Position numbers and translations under genes: made by a program
Notes under the pieces: generated by a model
Database searches by the model: none
Seen by the model: the letters and a program-made list of their open reading frames with translations, nothing else
Told to the model about the DNA's origin: nothing
Part shown: positions 34,543 through 45,383 of the stretch, in pieces
Layout of the letters: each line of letters starts with the position of its first letter
Numbering within the stretch: the first letter of the stretch is position 1
Assembly (NCBI GenBank): GCA_015179045.1
Contig: WHUZ01000007.1
Location: 310,001 to 374,000 of the forward strand
DNA length: 64,000 nt
Direction of reading: 5' to 3'
Origin: Kalaharituber pfeilii
Taxonomy: Eukaryota; Ascomycota; Pezizomycetes; Pezizales; Pezizaceae

Positions 34543-37500
34543 CTGGTAGGAATATATACCTGGGCAATGTCTTTGATCATCACCGGAATCCAGATCGACG
34601 CTGCACGTCTCATCACCGAAAGAGGATAAGTATTGTAAAGTACCTGCTCTGGGAAAGAGACTAGGATAGTCCAATGTTTGCTTGGATATGTGCTCTTTCT
34701 CATATTTTGCTGATATGCACAGTTGTGGCGAGGTACTACATACTGTTTTATATCGGGATACGATCGTCGACCGGGATATGACGTTTCTTGGCACGCCTGC
34801 TGGAGATACTACATTTGGCTATATCTCGTGCAACAGACATGCTAGCAGCTTACAGTAAACAGTTATATGTACAGCATAGCTGATACTATAATTCTAGCAT
34901 ATTGTATTAATTCTGTCAACAATAGTTCACTTGCTATATCAATATATGCATTAATGATATAAATTACCACCCCCCTCCTCAACCTCCTGCATATTATCCA
35001 TCAATAGGTCTATATCTATCTTTCCTATAATAAGAGTTAGTCATTAATGGCTATAGTATATGATAGCATATGCAATATAGGCTAGAATAACTTACAGCTC
35101 TATTCGCGAGGCCTGAAACTAGCTGCTGCAGCTGCTGCATTTGCTGAATTATTTCCTCAAGTGTCGAAGGAGGGGGTGGTGGTGGCTGAGAGTCAGTAGC
35201 TCCAGATAATGCTGTTGAATTTACTACTATCTTATTGTCTGTATCTTTTGCAGCCCTAGTTCGTCCCCTTTTACCACTCCCTTGCCCTCTAGCCTGCCGT
35301 TTTCCTCCTTTCCCACTAGTAGTTGACCCCCCCCCCCCCCTTAACTTCTAGTATATTAGTAGTAAGCCTATCTGTTGGAGTACTTTGGTTCGGACCATCT
35401 ACAGAAGACTCAGGAGAGTTATTAGAGTCCGAATCAAGGTCAATATGACAATCATTCACATTTTTCTGACCCTCCAACTGTCATAGTCGAGCAATGAGAT
35501 AATTTCAATCCAGGACTCATTCAAATGATAGTTTTTTCCAACCTTGACTCAGAGTTTGTAATGGAGGTAGTAAGCGCAGAGAGTTACTGTCTGCCAGGCC
35601 AAAAAGACACTTCAGTAGTGATCCTCGCTAGTCTTCTGTGTAGCTCATATAGCACTCATTTGTACGATTGCGATGCCGCCTACCAGCATCGGCTCGCATA
35701 TCGCTTGCTGCTTGCGTCGTATATATGCATTTCATATGCGCTTGCATTTTTCATATTTTTCGCGCGCTCCACCAGCTCCATACTACAGTCGCGGGGAACT
35801 CATAACAGCCGCCTGCCAGCGTCGACTCACATATCGCTTGCATCGCATAAGCGCATTTCGTAGGCGCATGCATTTTTCGTATTTTCGCACGCTCCACTGG
35901 CCGCCTACACAACTGCCAGTACTTCAGCAACTGAATTTGACTTTAACTTAGAGTGTTGAGAGTGGTGGTGAACTGGTTTGGAGGGTATATTCAGGCCTGA
36001 GGGTATATCTGGGGGCGGGGATTATGAGCAGTGAGCCGGTTTGAGGGGCACATCTGGGCCCAGGGGTTGCGAGTGGCGAGCCATTGAGGGCATATGTTAT
36101 AGCTGGGAAGGGCAATTCGGTTTAGGAAGCAAATCTGAGGTTAGGCAGCAGCAAACCAGTTTGAAAGTATTGCTATTAGGGAGTATGCATATCAACACAG
36201 AGGGAGCTGCAGCTCATGTGAGACAGCGGCTGCCGTAGATCGTGAGACAAGTACTGTATCTGAGCACCCCTTGTATCACCTGTCAGTACTATTCAATAAA
36301 ATCATAAAAAAATTATTAAAAGAGCAAAAAAATTAAGGTAAAATAGTGAGTTACATAAGTAAACATCAGGGAATCCAAATCTCTTCTCAGAATTTCATAT
36401 TCATGCAATTTTGGTTGAGCTGTGAGGGTTTTTGCTAGAGGAGTCCGCTTGACTGCATGTCTCATACTCTTAGAGATATCAGCTGGGAATGAGTATATCA
36501 TCTTCAACTGGTAAACTAGCATGGTCTAAAGGTGCAGATAGCCCTATATCAATCTTGTAAGCAGTTGTAGAGTGTATAACAGTATGTTCAGCCTCGGTAC
36601 CTTCTATTTATTATAACCAAGTATAAATTAGTACAGCTACAGTTGCTGCAATTGCTCACTTTTAGACTTGCGAATAGAGCTTGAAGTATCCTACCCCCCT
36701 ATAGCATATGCCACCATATACTATGGCCATTAGTGAGTGACAGCAGCTATAGGAGCATAGATGTTAGTACTATTTAACTGGCAATATGTAGGAGCGTAAG
36801 AGGGAGGGGGGTTAAATTGACCCGTTGACATATTAATTGATATAGCAGGAGCTTGATATTGAATATAGGCAATAGAATATGTAGATAATGTTGTCCCGAC
36901 ATCATTGTATCTATATCACTTCATTTGATGTTACTGGCATCTAAGTTGCCAAAGATATTGTGAAAATGGTTTCTCATGAGGCATGCCAAGATGCGCGTCG
37001 TTTCTAGGTAGGCGATCGTTTCCCGATATAAAATAGTAATATAAATCTGACAGAAAGGAGGTCGATGGCACAAGTACAGGTGCATGTACATTGATCCTGC
37101 ATTCTCAACCCTAATCCATGCTTAAGGTTTTAGGGCTGATGTGCCCAAGGGGGGAACGGTGGGCAATGGGAAGATGGCTTGCTGTTCTAACGTTACAAGT
37201 AACAGCTGGGAACAGATTTTTGAACGGACCAGAATTTTGTGCCAAATCGGCCGATATATCCCGTTGGCGCGTTACCTGAGCACGAAAAGTGACTGCGATT
37301 TCACCCGCGACATAGCTTGTTTGTAGCCACAGAATAGCTAGGTCGCCTAACATTATGAGGTCTGTTTAGCAACCTCAATTGTGAACCCTTACCCTGAAGC
37401 CCTCTTGGTTTGTGGAAGTGGCTGCTTGGCGTAATTTCGAGAGGTGACAGCAGAGTGGATCCAGGATTCACTTTCTCAATAAAGATTGATTGAACTTGAC

Positions 37501-37637
37501 TTGGCAAATCTCGTCGTTGTCTGTTACCAAACTGACTAGGATCATGAGCTGTGCTTTTTCCTTGGCCCCAGTTTTGTTGCTTGGACGTTAATGTACTACG
37601 CCGCCACATGCAAACAGCGAAAAAAGAAAGTTCTTAC
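34543..37637. other. Gene-poor repeat region
   Basis: No intact gene. It contains a low-complexity frame remnant (35105-35460, -), an imperfect direct duplication of about 100 bp (about 35673-35770 and 35812-35900, sharing CGCATTTC...GCGC...CATTTTTC...GCTCCAC), and GT-rich degenerate repeats at 35950-36180. Frames at 37111-37353 and 37301-37609 (-) have no recognisable content. Confidence 0.45.
35105..35460 (-). pseudogene. Low-complexity ORF remnant, perhaps transposon-derived
   Basis: A continuous minus-strand reading gives an acidic segment (DLDSDSNNSPESSVDGPNQS), then after a run of 14 G a basic segment (SGKGGKRQARGQGSGKRGRT), then PPPPPPSTLEEIIQQMQQLQQLVSGLANRA. The two halves are in different frames across the G14 run (35327-35340), which suggests slippage. 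The coiled-coil-like end runs into a GTAAG-like donor near 35096. No family is recognised; a transposon origin is inferred from context. Confidence 0.4.
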
Positions 37638-37763
37638 AGGTGACCCTGGCTATAGTGATAGTTCAGGAATCCAACCGGTTTTCTTCACTATATCCAGTTT
37701 TCACTATAGCAAGGGCACTTTCTTCGCCGTTGTAAACAAAAGAATGTCAGCCAGGGTCACCTG
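37638..37763. mobile_element. Small pogo-like MITE
   Basis: A 126-bp TA-flanked element with 15-bp terminal inverted repeats CAGGTGACCCTGGCT; the left arm continues CTATAGTGA. Internal CACTATA motifs recur inverted. It lies about 160 bp upstream of the start codon of the PTH11-like gene and could affect its promoter. Confidence 0.8.
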
Positions 37764-37922
37764 TAGTCAAGTCAAGGGCTGGCGCGGCCCCTGAACATTA
37801 GTCCACTGCCTAAATTTCTTGAGAGTGGCCGCACTCTGTACAGTAGTAATACGTTAAAATAGAGAACTCAGTTCTAATTTTCATTTCCTTTGCGTTTTGG
37901 TTTTGGTTATCGAAAGTTCAAG

Positions 37923-39524
37923 ATGTCGACCCAGATTCCTGATGAGGTCAGGAATTCGTGGCCGCCGCCAAACTACAACAGTCCAGAAACGCGGGCGACC
38001 GCACTATTGGGGGTGATGTTCTCACTCACTATTTTGACCTTGATGGTGATTGCAGGAAGGATTTACTCAAGGGCGGTGATATGCAAATCCATGGGTGGAG
38101 ATGACTGGTGGATGTTGGCATCGACTGTTGGTTTTCCAGTTCCTTAATTATGGACGCTATCTCCAGCATGAATTTCGGTTCACAAAAATTATGGGCACGG
38201 GCTAAACGTTTTGCTGTCTGCAACCATAGATCGTGTACATGGCTCTGGCAGCGGTAATTGCAACATCGACGACGTATGGGTGGGGTCTTCACACGTGGGA
38301 CTATCGGCCTGAATGGGCAATTCCAGTTCGAAAGGTAGCTCCTTATATAATGTTTGAGCAATCATCCAAGGTATGCTAAAACGCTTCGGATTGATAGCTA
38401 GCTTTTGCGACTCAGATCCTTTTTGTCTTCAGTACCAATGCAACGAAAACTTCGATTTTGGTATTCTATCTGCGCGTATGGTCAACTGGTTATGTTCGAA
38501 AACTATCCTGGCTGGGATTGATTCTTGTTGGTTCATCGACAATAGGGTTTTTCTTTGCAGTACTCTTCCAGTGCTTGTATGTACTGCCCTGATACACGCA
38601 ACTACATAAGTTCTTCAGATGTCATCCCCCAAGTTGATGCTCACCACGCGAATATGTAGGCCTATCGAGGCGTATTGGGATCTGAACATACCGAGAAAAT
38701 GCGTCAACCAGACTGTTGCCTTGATATTTAACGGAACGGTCAACGTCTTTACAGATTTCTATGTCTTTCTTCTCCCCATCAGATCGATTGCCAAATTACG
38801 GCTACCCGAACGTCAGAGAATTGGTCTATTAGTGGTTTTCGCATTGGGATTTTTGACCTGCCTTGCCGGAGCCTGCAGAATTTGGGGCATAGTCAAATTC
38901 CGCCATTCTTATGATATCAGCTGTATGATGGCCTTCAGTTTGAGTAGCTCTTTTTTTTTTTTTTTTTTTTTCACATCATTACTCGCGTGCCGCCCTGTGG
39001 GCTATGGCGAGGATTGAGTGGCTCGTTACCAGTGCTAACAGTTGCCTACAGGGGAGGGTGCTCTTCTCTACATATTCTCATTGATCGAAGCCGCGCTTGG
39101 TATTATCTGTGCCTCTATTCCAGCACTTAAGCCAATCGTGGCACATCACTTCCCAAGTAGTCTCGGCCGTACATCAAACATGTCCAAAGAGCTGAATTCG
39201 GGCACACTTGGTGGAATTAAGAGGTCGAGCGGATTTCCTCTACGGTCCTTGGTTCCTTGGGATCCGCGTTTTGATATGACAGCGATAGTGGAGGCCGGCC
39301 GAGACAACGGGCCGGAGAGCAATAGCAGCCAGAGCAATTCAAGTAGAGGGAAGCTGAAGAATGACAAAAGCATAGGCTCTACAGCTGCCAACGACAGCGA
39401 GGAGTGTATTATTGCCCTGGAGTCATCATATCCAGCACATGCGCCCAACGGGATTGGGAAGAAGGTCCAAGTTGAGGTGACCGTGGAGAATTACGATGAA
39501 AGATGGGGAAACATGGAAAATTGA
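37923..39524 (+). CDS. PTH11/rhodopsin-like seven-helix membrane protein
   Basis: Predicted 413 residues in five exons: 37923-38126, 38230-38370, 38416-38576, 38660-38922 and 39052-39524. All junctions use GT-AG and keep one frame; intron 1 has a weaker donor (GTTGGT). Hydrophobic segments occur throughout residues about 25-300. The first is ALLGVMFSLTILTLMVIAGRIYSR, followed by GGDDWWML, the acidic-aromatic loop motif typical of this fungal family. Later come KTSILVFYLRVWS, STIGFFFAVLFQCLPIEAYWD, LLVVFALGFLTCLAGACRI and IEAALGIICASIPALKPIVAHHF. The last 130 residues are a cytosolic Ser/Asn-rich tail. The family includes the PTH11 receptor and many uncharacterised membrane proteins; a receptor role is only inferred. 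Intron 4 contains a family A micro-retroelement (38951-39013). Confidence 0.83.
38951..39013 (-). mobile_element. Family A micro-retroelement inside an intron
   Basis: A 63-bp insertion: poly(T), CACATCATTACTCGCGTGCC, GCCCTGTGGGCTATGGCGAGGA. It is flanked by TTGAGTAGCTC (38940-38950) and TTGAGTGGCTC (39014-39024). It lies within the 129-bp intron 4 of the PTH11-like gene, upstream of the branch site (GTGCTAACAG). Removing insert and repeat leaves an ordinary intron of about 55 bp. Confidence 0.88.
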
Positions 39525-40793
39525 GGCTATAGCTGACTCATAAAGGGGGACCTATCAGAGTACAAGCTTCCATTTTCTATGTGGGAAGGATGGTGGGCAG
39601 AAAAACTGGGTATGGTTATTCTGGAGGCAGGACTCACGGTGTTGGGACGAGTCATATGAATGTATATACTACTGGCATTTAATCCTCGAGATCTTTTGAC
39701 GGCTTCTTTTTGGGATCTGGTAGTTCATTGGGCGGTTTACACATGATTCATATTGACGTTGATAGTTTCCTTATCTCCTTTGTCTAGCAACTTTTACTGC
39801 ATTTTTTTTTTTTTTTTTTTTTATCATGGCTACGGCGAGATAGCTACATAGAAAATCAAGGAAAAGAAAAGTGAATAGCAAAGCGCCGAATTCATAACGC
39901 AAATCAAGCCAAGACACCGTGCCTATCTCTCCATCCAACGCAGCAACTCCGCCAGGGCGTCCCCCTCCCCCGTCCCCTGTATCCCGGGGCTGATTCACCA
40001 CTTCCAATCTGTGCCGAGGCTCTCTCCACAAGTGTGTATGTGTGTAACCCTGGAACCAGCCGTTTGTGCGCATTAGGTTATAATTTAGCCGGTACGCCCT
40101 ACGATTTACTCTATGTGTACCACGCACCCCATATGTTCGTTTTCAAATTGTTAACTACCTATCTAAAACAATCACCAAACAAGCCCCTAACATGCAACTT
40201 CACAATTGCAGTTATATGTGGTTATCATATGCATACATGCCATAATTGAGGCAATGCGATAGGTACAGCTGGCATGGCAATACAACACTTATAGACGCCA
40301 GCATATCTTGGCATAGCAACCGCCTCTAATCATGCTAAGGTAGGAAAAAGATACAGTACATCTGCTAATTGATGGGTACTAACGAAGCTGAACCTTCTCA
40401 GGCAGATGATAAAAATCAGATCAATAGAGATAAGATACAATGCACGTATGTATAAGAAGTATCAATTGATAATGGGGCTAGTTATCAATACGGAGGTAAT
40501 GAAACAAATTAAGTAATCGGGTACCAGCCAAACTCTCTGAACGCCTCAACTCTTTATACCCTCCAGCTTGTCTCATCCAGCAGTGCTTCATATGCATCCC
40601 AGCAGCATTCGTGCTCACCTGCCTGCATAATAGGAAAAAAATCAAAATTGAATTGAGCTAAATCCACACTTTGTTACATCCTTCATGATCAAACTGAGAT
40701 ATCTCACCAGATACATGCGTTCACAGACGCGCAGTTGCGATTGACTATTCTGGCAAATTATTTCACAGCTATGCCCAAGAGTATGAGATCAAG
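39525..40793. other. Intergenic with family A relative
   Basis: No gene is supported; the minus-strand frame at 39771-40127 reads through the element at 39801. The remainder, 40130-40790, is the 3' flank of the NadR-like gene and shows nothing distinctive. Confidence 0.5.
39801..39890 (-). mobile_element. Family A relative with deleted core
   Basis: Poly(T), ATCAT, then GGCTACGGCGAGATAGCTAC, ATAGAAAATCAAGGAAAAG. The GCCGCCC...GGG hairpin core present in other copies is missing, but the following sequence aligns with the extra body of the 22623 copy. The 5' boundary is unknown and no target duplication was found; the element may extend further right. Confidence 0.6.
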
Positions 40794-41798
40794 CTACGTC
40801 TGCCATGGTACTGTGCCTTGGAAACTTTCCTCCCATGCCTCCACCACTGCTCTAACTCGGTCCTGAACGTCAATTACATCGTTTTTGACCAGAAGATATC
40901 TTACCCCACGCTTATTCAACCAGTCAAGATATGCTCTGTGATATCTCATCCTGTCTCGGCTGTTCATCCTGCGAGTAATCCCCTCATCAGCTATGCTTAC
41001 CAAGTTACCGGCTTTGTGGACCCGAGTTGTTATCGTCGTAATCGACGAGCCCAAGTCACTTTGGACATCTTTTATTTGCGTGTCTTGCACTTCCTCCGTG
41101 CCATTCTCATTGACAAGGGTTTCAGCTGCAGGCACTGTACGTAACATGTTTTGGCTATCATCTTCGAATCCTCTGTCGCCGTGGCAATAGTGTTCGTGTT
41201 CGTCTAGCATAGGGTGATCGCCGCGGTCATCACTGGTCTGAGAGGTTTCCATATGTTCAAACTCCTCCTCTTCATCTTCAATGTCTTCGTCTTCAAGATC
41301 TCCTGACAATGGGGAAGGTTCCAAGACTACTAGCAAACCATGTGACAAGAGCCGCCCTTCAAGCTGCTTATACACAAGGGAGCTTATGAAGTCCCGTGAA
41401 GCGCTTTCCTCGTCGATAGTCCTAGGCGTGACGAACAAAAGAGTATACACTATGATGTCTATACAACATCTATCGGTTATAAACCAACTTCCTGGAGTAA
41501 TCCCTGGCAGAGGTACGTCTAGATTCCCAAGCGCAGCATTCTCCATTCGATCTTGGGCTAAGAGGAGGACCTTTTCAATGGCGCAGCTGTATTCAGGAGA
41601 GGGTATTACGTGGTCCTTATGAATCGTGAATGTAGATTTGATAAAATCATCACGAATTGCTTCAGTGATGATGGTGGGAAGCGGGTCTGGTGGCAGAGAG
41701 GTGCGAGTCTTGTGAAAAAAGTTCTCCAAAGCAAGCACTAGCTCGGTTTTTCCAGTGGATGGGATCCCAGAAATGTAAATATTGAGGGGTTGCGACAT
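40794..41798 (-). CDS. NadR-like P-loop ATPase domain protein
   Basis: A 334-residue intronless frame. A Walker A motif GIPSTGKT lies at residues 11-18, directly after an N-terminal beta strand (LNIYISG). The following features fit the AAA_28/NadR-type P-loop fold: TIITEAIRDDF near 43-53, GSWFITDRCCIDIIVYTLLF near 103-122 (TDR at the Walker B-like position) and LLVVLEPSP near 157-165. An acidic low-complexity insert (DLEDEDIEDEEEEFEHMETSQTSDDRGDH) follows at about 169-197. The C-terminus is helical and folded (DRMRYHRAYLDWLNKRGVRYLLVKND...RVRAVVEAW), again as in this family. It probably binds and hydrolyses a nucleotide; the substrate is unknown. Confidence 0.72.
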   Translation of the reverse strand: MSQPLNIYISGIPSTGKTELVLALENFFHKTRTSLPPDPLPTIITEAIRDDFIKSTFTIHKDHVIPSPEYSCAIEKVLLLAQDRMENAALGNLDVPLPGITPGSWFITDRCCIDIIVYTLLFVTPRTIDEESASRDFISSLVYKQLEGRLLSHGLLVVLEPSPLSGDLEDEDIEDEEEEFEHMETSQTSDDRGDHPMLDEHEHYCHGDRGFEDDSQNMLRTVPAAETLVNENGTEEVQDTQIKDVQSDLGSSITTITTRVHKAGNLVSIADEGITRRMNSRDRMRYHRAYLDWLNKRGVRYLLVKNDVIDVQDRVRAVVEAWEESFQGTVPWQT

Positions 41799-42566
41799 AA
41801 TGCTGAGGTTATTGATGTTGGATTATCAGTGCTTCTAAAAAGGAAAGACCGCGAACGGACCAGAGGAGGGAGGAGCTGCGAACGAGATTAAGGCTGCGAT
41901 AGGTCAATGGAGCTTGGAACAGAGATGGGCAGGTAGGAGACTCAGTTGGAATTTAGCTGGCTTGCAATAAGTTAAGGTCAAGATGTTGGCGGGTGCCTCC
42001 AGCAAAATATAGACGCATCGTGCGCCGCCCTGCTTGATGTGAGAAGGTCGTTGAGAAGCATTGCAAATGCAGGGTCTAAGAAAGCTGATGCCTGAGCGAA
42101 CCCCGCCTGAGGAAATGTTGAACTGTGACCTGAGCTATTACGATGAAAAGATTGGTGTGGAGATGCAAATATGTGCATGCTGCTCAATATTGCAGGCGAC
42201 GAAAGAAGCTACTGCACTTGGCTGCAAGAACTTCAAGAGTAGGTGATTGTGGACAACATGACTAGTGGTAAATGGCAGCAGCATGAAGCCTGCCAATGCT
42301 ATTTTTTAAGCGTTCACACAATTGCAAGCATCCAACCTTTCGCTGGCAAAGTTTATTGCAGTATGCAGATATAGATTGGCTTTAGAAATACAGTTTATAC
42401 TGATAAGGAATGCTAATACTTATTTAGGAGTAAACGAGTAGACAACGAGCGGAGTAACATTGAAAGCTGACCCTACACATTTCTATCTCGACCAATCCCT
42501 TCCCCTATTATTATCATTACTTAATATGAGCGCTGTTCTGCGCTAACATAGGGCCTTCGCTTATAT
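41799..42566. other. Intergenic, no gene seen
   Basis: Promoter region of the NadR-like gene and 3' flank of the Con-6-like gene. Frames at 41978-42187 (-) and 42061-42246 (+) have no recognisable content. Confidence 0.5.
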
Positions 42567-43167
42567 TTAATCTTCCTCCACCTCAACCCCCATCTCATTC
42601 AGCCTTTCCTTTGCCTTAGCTTTGGCCCCGCTCCCAATCGTAGGGTTGCTCAAGGTACTAATTGAAGGACGCCACGCAAGGTTAGTGAATGCTTTATGAT
42701 GCGACACGGCATCGCAGCCGTAAACTGATACCGGAGAAGAAACTAACGCTTTATAGCCTCCAATTACGTTCCCAGGGTTCTTTTCAGTCCTCGCCTCAGC
42801 GCCTTGGTGGCCCCCCGTGCCCTCACCTCCTCCATATTCCTCTTCCAGAACCTGTTGAGAATGCTGCTTTGCTGCTTCGGAGCGGGCTATATTCACAAGC
42901 ACAGGCGCACAAATAGTGAGAATGATTCTTCGCCGAAACGGCAGCAATGGTGCTCCAAACACCTGTGACCGGCGAACACTTACTGGGATTGCTGATGGTG
43001 GCTTTATGCCCGCCAATAACGTTTCCTGGGTTCTTTTCAGACATGCTGCTCTTATTTTCGACTAGTGCGGCGGTTGTTGTGCGGAAGTTCCGAGCTTGAG
43101 AACTCAATTGCAGAACTCTCTGATGCACGGGTCTGGCCTTCAGCAAGATGTTGCAGAAATTCATCAT
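42567..43167 (-). CDS. Con-6-like conidiation protein, extended N-terminus
   Basis: Predicted 137 residues in three exons on the minus strand: 43167-42984, 42886-42748 and 42657-42567. The introns are 97 bp (GTAAGT...ATATAG, phase 1) and 90 bp (GTTAGT...CAATTAG, branch CACTAAC, phase 2). Splicing creates two copies of the Con-6 repeat: KNPGNVIGGHKATISNPTRSEAAKQHSQQVLEE near residues 44-77 and KNPGNVIGGYKATLSNPTIGSGAKAKAKERL near 94-125. That match validates both introns. Con-6 family proteins are small hydrophilic proteins abundant in conidia. Unusually, about 40 residues precede the first repeat (MMNFCNILLKARPVHQRVLQ...). They are basic with few acids and look like a mitochondrial presequence. 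Translation could instead begin at the internal Met just before SEKNPG. Confidence 0.85.
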
Positions 43168-43887
43168 CCCAATTTGTGATCTAGAGCGTACTTATATGCG
43201 CGGCCCAACTATGGTGAGCAGGTGGTCTTGTCTGCAATTGGCGGTTAGGACACGAAAGTTACGACTTGCTTGGTTAACGGATGGCTTGATGGGGGAGGAT
43301 TCAGAGCGTGAAGCAGGGTTGATTGGTGGCTCGCCGGAAATTGTAACTGACAAGATGCAGAGTAGAATTGAAAGAACAAACGCAATTCACTTGGCGATAA
43401 ATTAAGTATGCCGCAGCAGTTAAATGAGACGCAGGTAAGGGTCGTATGGAGCTAGGCCTCTGGGCGAGTCTGGCCATGACGCCGCACTTACCGTAATATT
43501 GACCGCGTTGGCCGTCATCTGGGACCGTAAGTGGGACTCTGGCGCTGAGCGTGCCGCTCGTGCGGCAGCTGACGTCACACCAAACTTTAATTGCTTACAA
43601 GTTTCTAGATTCGTCAGGACGGGCGCTGTTCAAGCGGCGGCGTTCGGATTGAAAGCGGGGCAATTACACAATGATTGCTCATTACAACACACAGTGACCG
43701 ACGGCCGTTTTGGAGGGCCGCATTCTGTTTCGGTTGGACTTGCATGACACGTCGATTGCGGGTGCGCTACGCGGTGCGGTGGCATATTGCCAGAACAGGA
43801 TATGGCAGGAGATGTGATCATGGCTGCCTCATCCAAGCTAGCCGGGCTAGTTTCTCGGAGCGACGCTGCGTGGCGTGGGACCACGGG

Positions 43888-43960
43888 CGGCGGGGGGGGC
43901 GGGGGAGGAGGAGGAGGAGGAGGGGGGGGGGGGGGTGCGGGAGGTGGGGCGGGGTGGCAT
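43888..43960 (+). repeat. G-rich low-complexity tract
   Basis: Runs of G separated by single C, A or T residues (GGCGGGGGGGGCGGGGGAGG, then five GAGG-type units, then a run of about 13 G). It has strong potential for G-quadruplex formation and for length instability. Confidence 0.75.
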
Positions 43961-44396
43961 GGGCCAGTGCGGAGCGCACGATAGTCGGAATGCACGGCGC
44001 GGCCGCAAGTCAAGTGCGTGAAGGCAACGTTTGCTTGGGGCTGGTGGTGTGAAACAAGTGAGGCATACGCGCAAGCTGAATGGACCCGGGCTCTCGCTGG
44101 CCTTTGCCGCAGAGTTAGGCGTATGTCTCTTAGCAATTAGGATTTGGACAGCTTCAATCCGTAGCGTTCTAATTGGCGAATAAAAGCTCTGTTTTCCTCC
44201 TTTTTTAGTTATTTATATATGTAGGGCAACCTTCATAACGATTCAGACATTCATGTGCCATAGGCATATTCAGCCAATAGTGCAAGTGCCGGCCGGAGCC
44301 ACTCACGTGAGAGTACCTGGTTGGAACCCCGCAGCTGTCGCGGAGAACAACGTGACGAATGTGTCCAGTGCGGCAGCGAGTGGCGTGTCCATCGGG

Positions 44397-44413
44397 TCTC
44401 ATGCCAAGCCGCT
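44397..44413 (-). repeat. Family C nano-insertion, 17 bp
   Basis: TCTCATGCCAAGCCGCT lies between TGTCCATCGGG (44386-44396) and TGTCCATAGGG (44414-44424), an 11-bp duplication with one mismatch. It is the CATGCCAAG variant of the motif. Confidence 0.6.
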
Positions 44414-45189
44414 TGTCCATAGGGCTCGCGGTTGACAGCCAACGTTGCTTGTTTTCCAGGGAACGGCGGTCGATTATGGGCTAAGCGCCAGTGCACGTGT
44501 TTGACGGAGACCCCGCAACTGTGGGGTTATGTGGAGAAGGCACCTTGCAATTAAGCGAGATCCGATTAGAGCCCTCGAACGGCCAGCTGCCTGACATTCG
44601 CCGGCAAATGCATGTGCCGCCTCCGGTGTGCGCGCGTGCAGGCTGGGCAGCTGATCCTCAGCTGACCGGACCACAGTATCCAGTACTGTATCCTTCAGCT
44701 GTGCAGCTGCAGCTCCAGGAGGCTCTTTGCGAAGAGTCATTCGCACACCAACACCGTGCGGTACCGTAGCAGACCTGCGTGCTTACGGAGTCGCAGTACA
44801 ACGGAGTCATACATGCCTGCCCGGTTATCCCCGTTCAAAGCTAGTGCGCACAAATGCACCGTGCGCTAGCACGGAAAGGGCATTCACCCTGGCTCACCAC
44901 CGCACAAAAGCGGTATCCCAATGCTGGTACAATGTTTAAAGAGTCTCCCGAGCTGAGTGTGTCATCCATGGTGCGTTGATGACTCGATTAATCCCGCACG
45001 GATGCATAGATAATATACATTCCATTGGAGGCTGAGCCCTTACCGATCGACAAGGCTGTGCTATTACCCCGAGTTCAGAGCCTCAGGCAACGAAATTGGC
45101 TGCGTCGACACCAAATTCTGCGTTCCTAGGTAGGTATCTATGCAATGTCCCATAGCTTCTATCGTGGGGTGGCTTGATCGCTTTTCACA

Positions 45190-45198
45190 TATATAAAG
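45190..45198 (+). promoter_or_regulatory. Possible TATA box of the AAA+ gene
   Basis: TATATAAAG lies about 190 bp upstream of the predicted start codon at 45384. No transcription start evidence is available. Confidence 0.35.
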
Positions 45199-45383
45199 TC
45201 AAAGGCTCTTGTCATGTTCAAGGCAATTCAACCCCTAAAAACTGCTCCACTACTCTTCGCAGCGTCCTGATTCTTCCATCTTAGTACTCTAGGACGCCGA
45301 AGGTCACACTATCTACCCTCCTACCCACAATAGCGCCAGTCCAGCAGCAGCTTGATTTTTCGGACAAACCTATACCAATAGCC

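Larger units (their letters stand above)
43168..45383. other. GC-rich intergenic region
   Basis: No gene is supported. Long frames at 43630-44136 (-) and 43675-44052 (+) are produced by the GC- and G-rich tract at 43888-43960. A nano-insertion is at 44397. The last 200 bp form the promoter of the AAA+ gene. Confidence 0.5.

Noticed and set aside
38705..38717. CAACCAGACTG within the PTH11-like gene
   Set aside because: It is part of a conserved coding exon with no flanking duplication; a chance match.
43630..44136. 168-codon frame with a polyproline run
   Set aside because: The proline run is a translation of the G-rich tract; no other coding signal.
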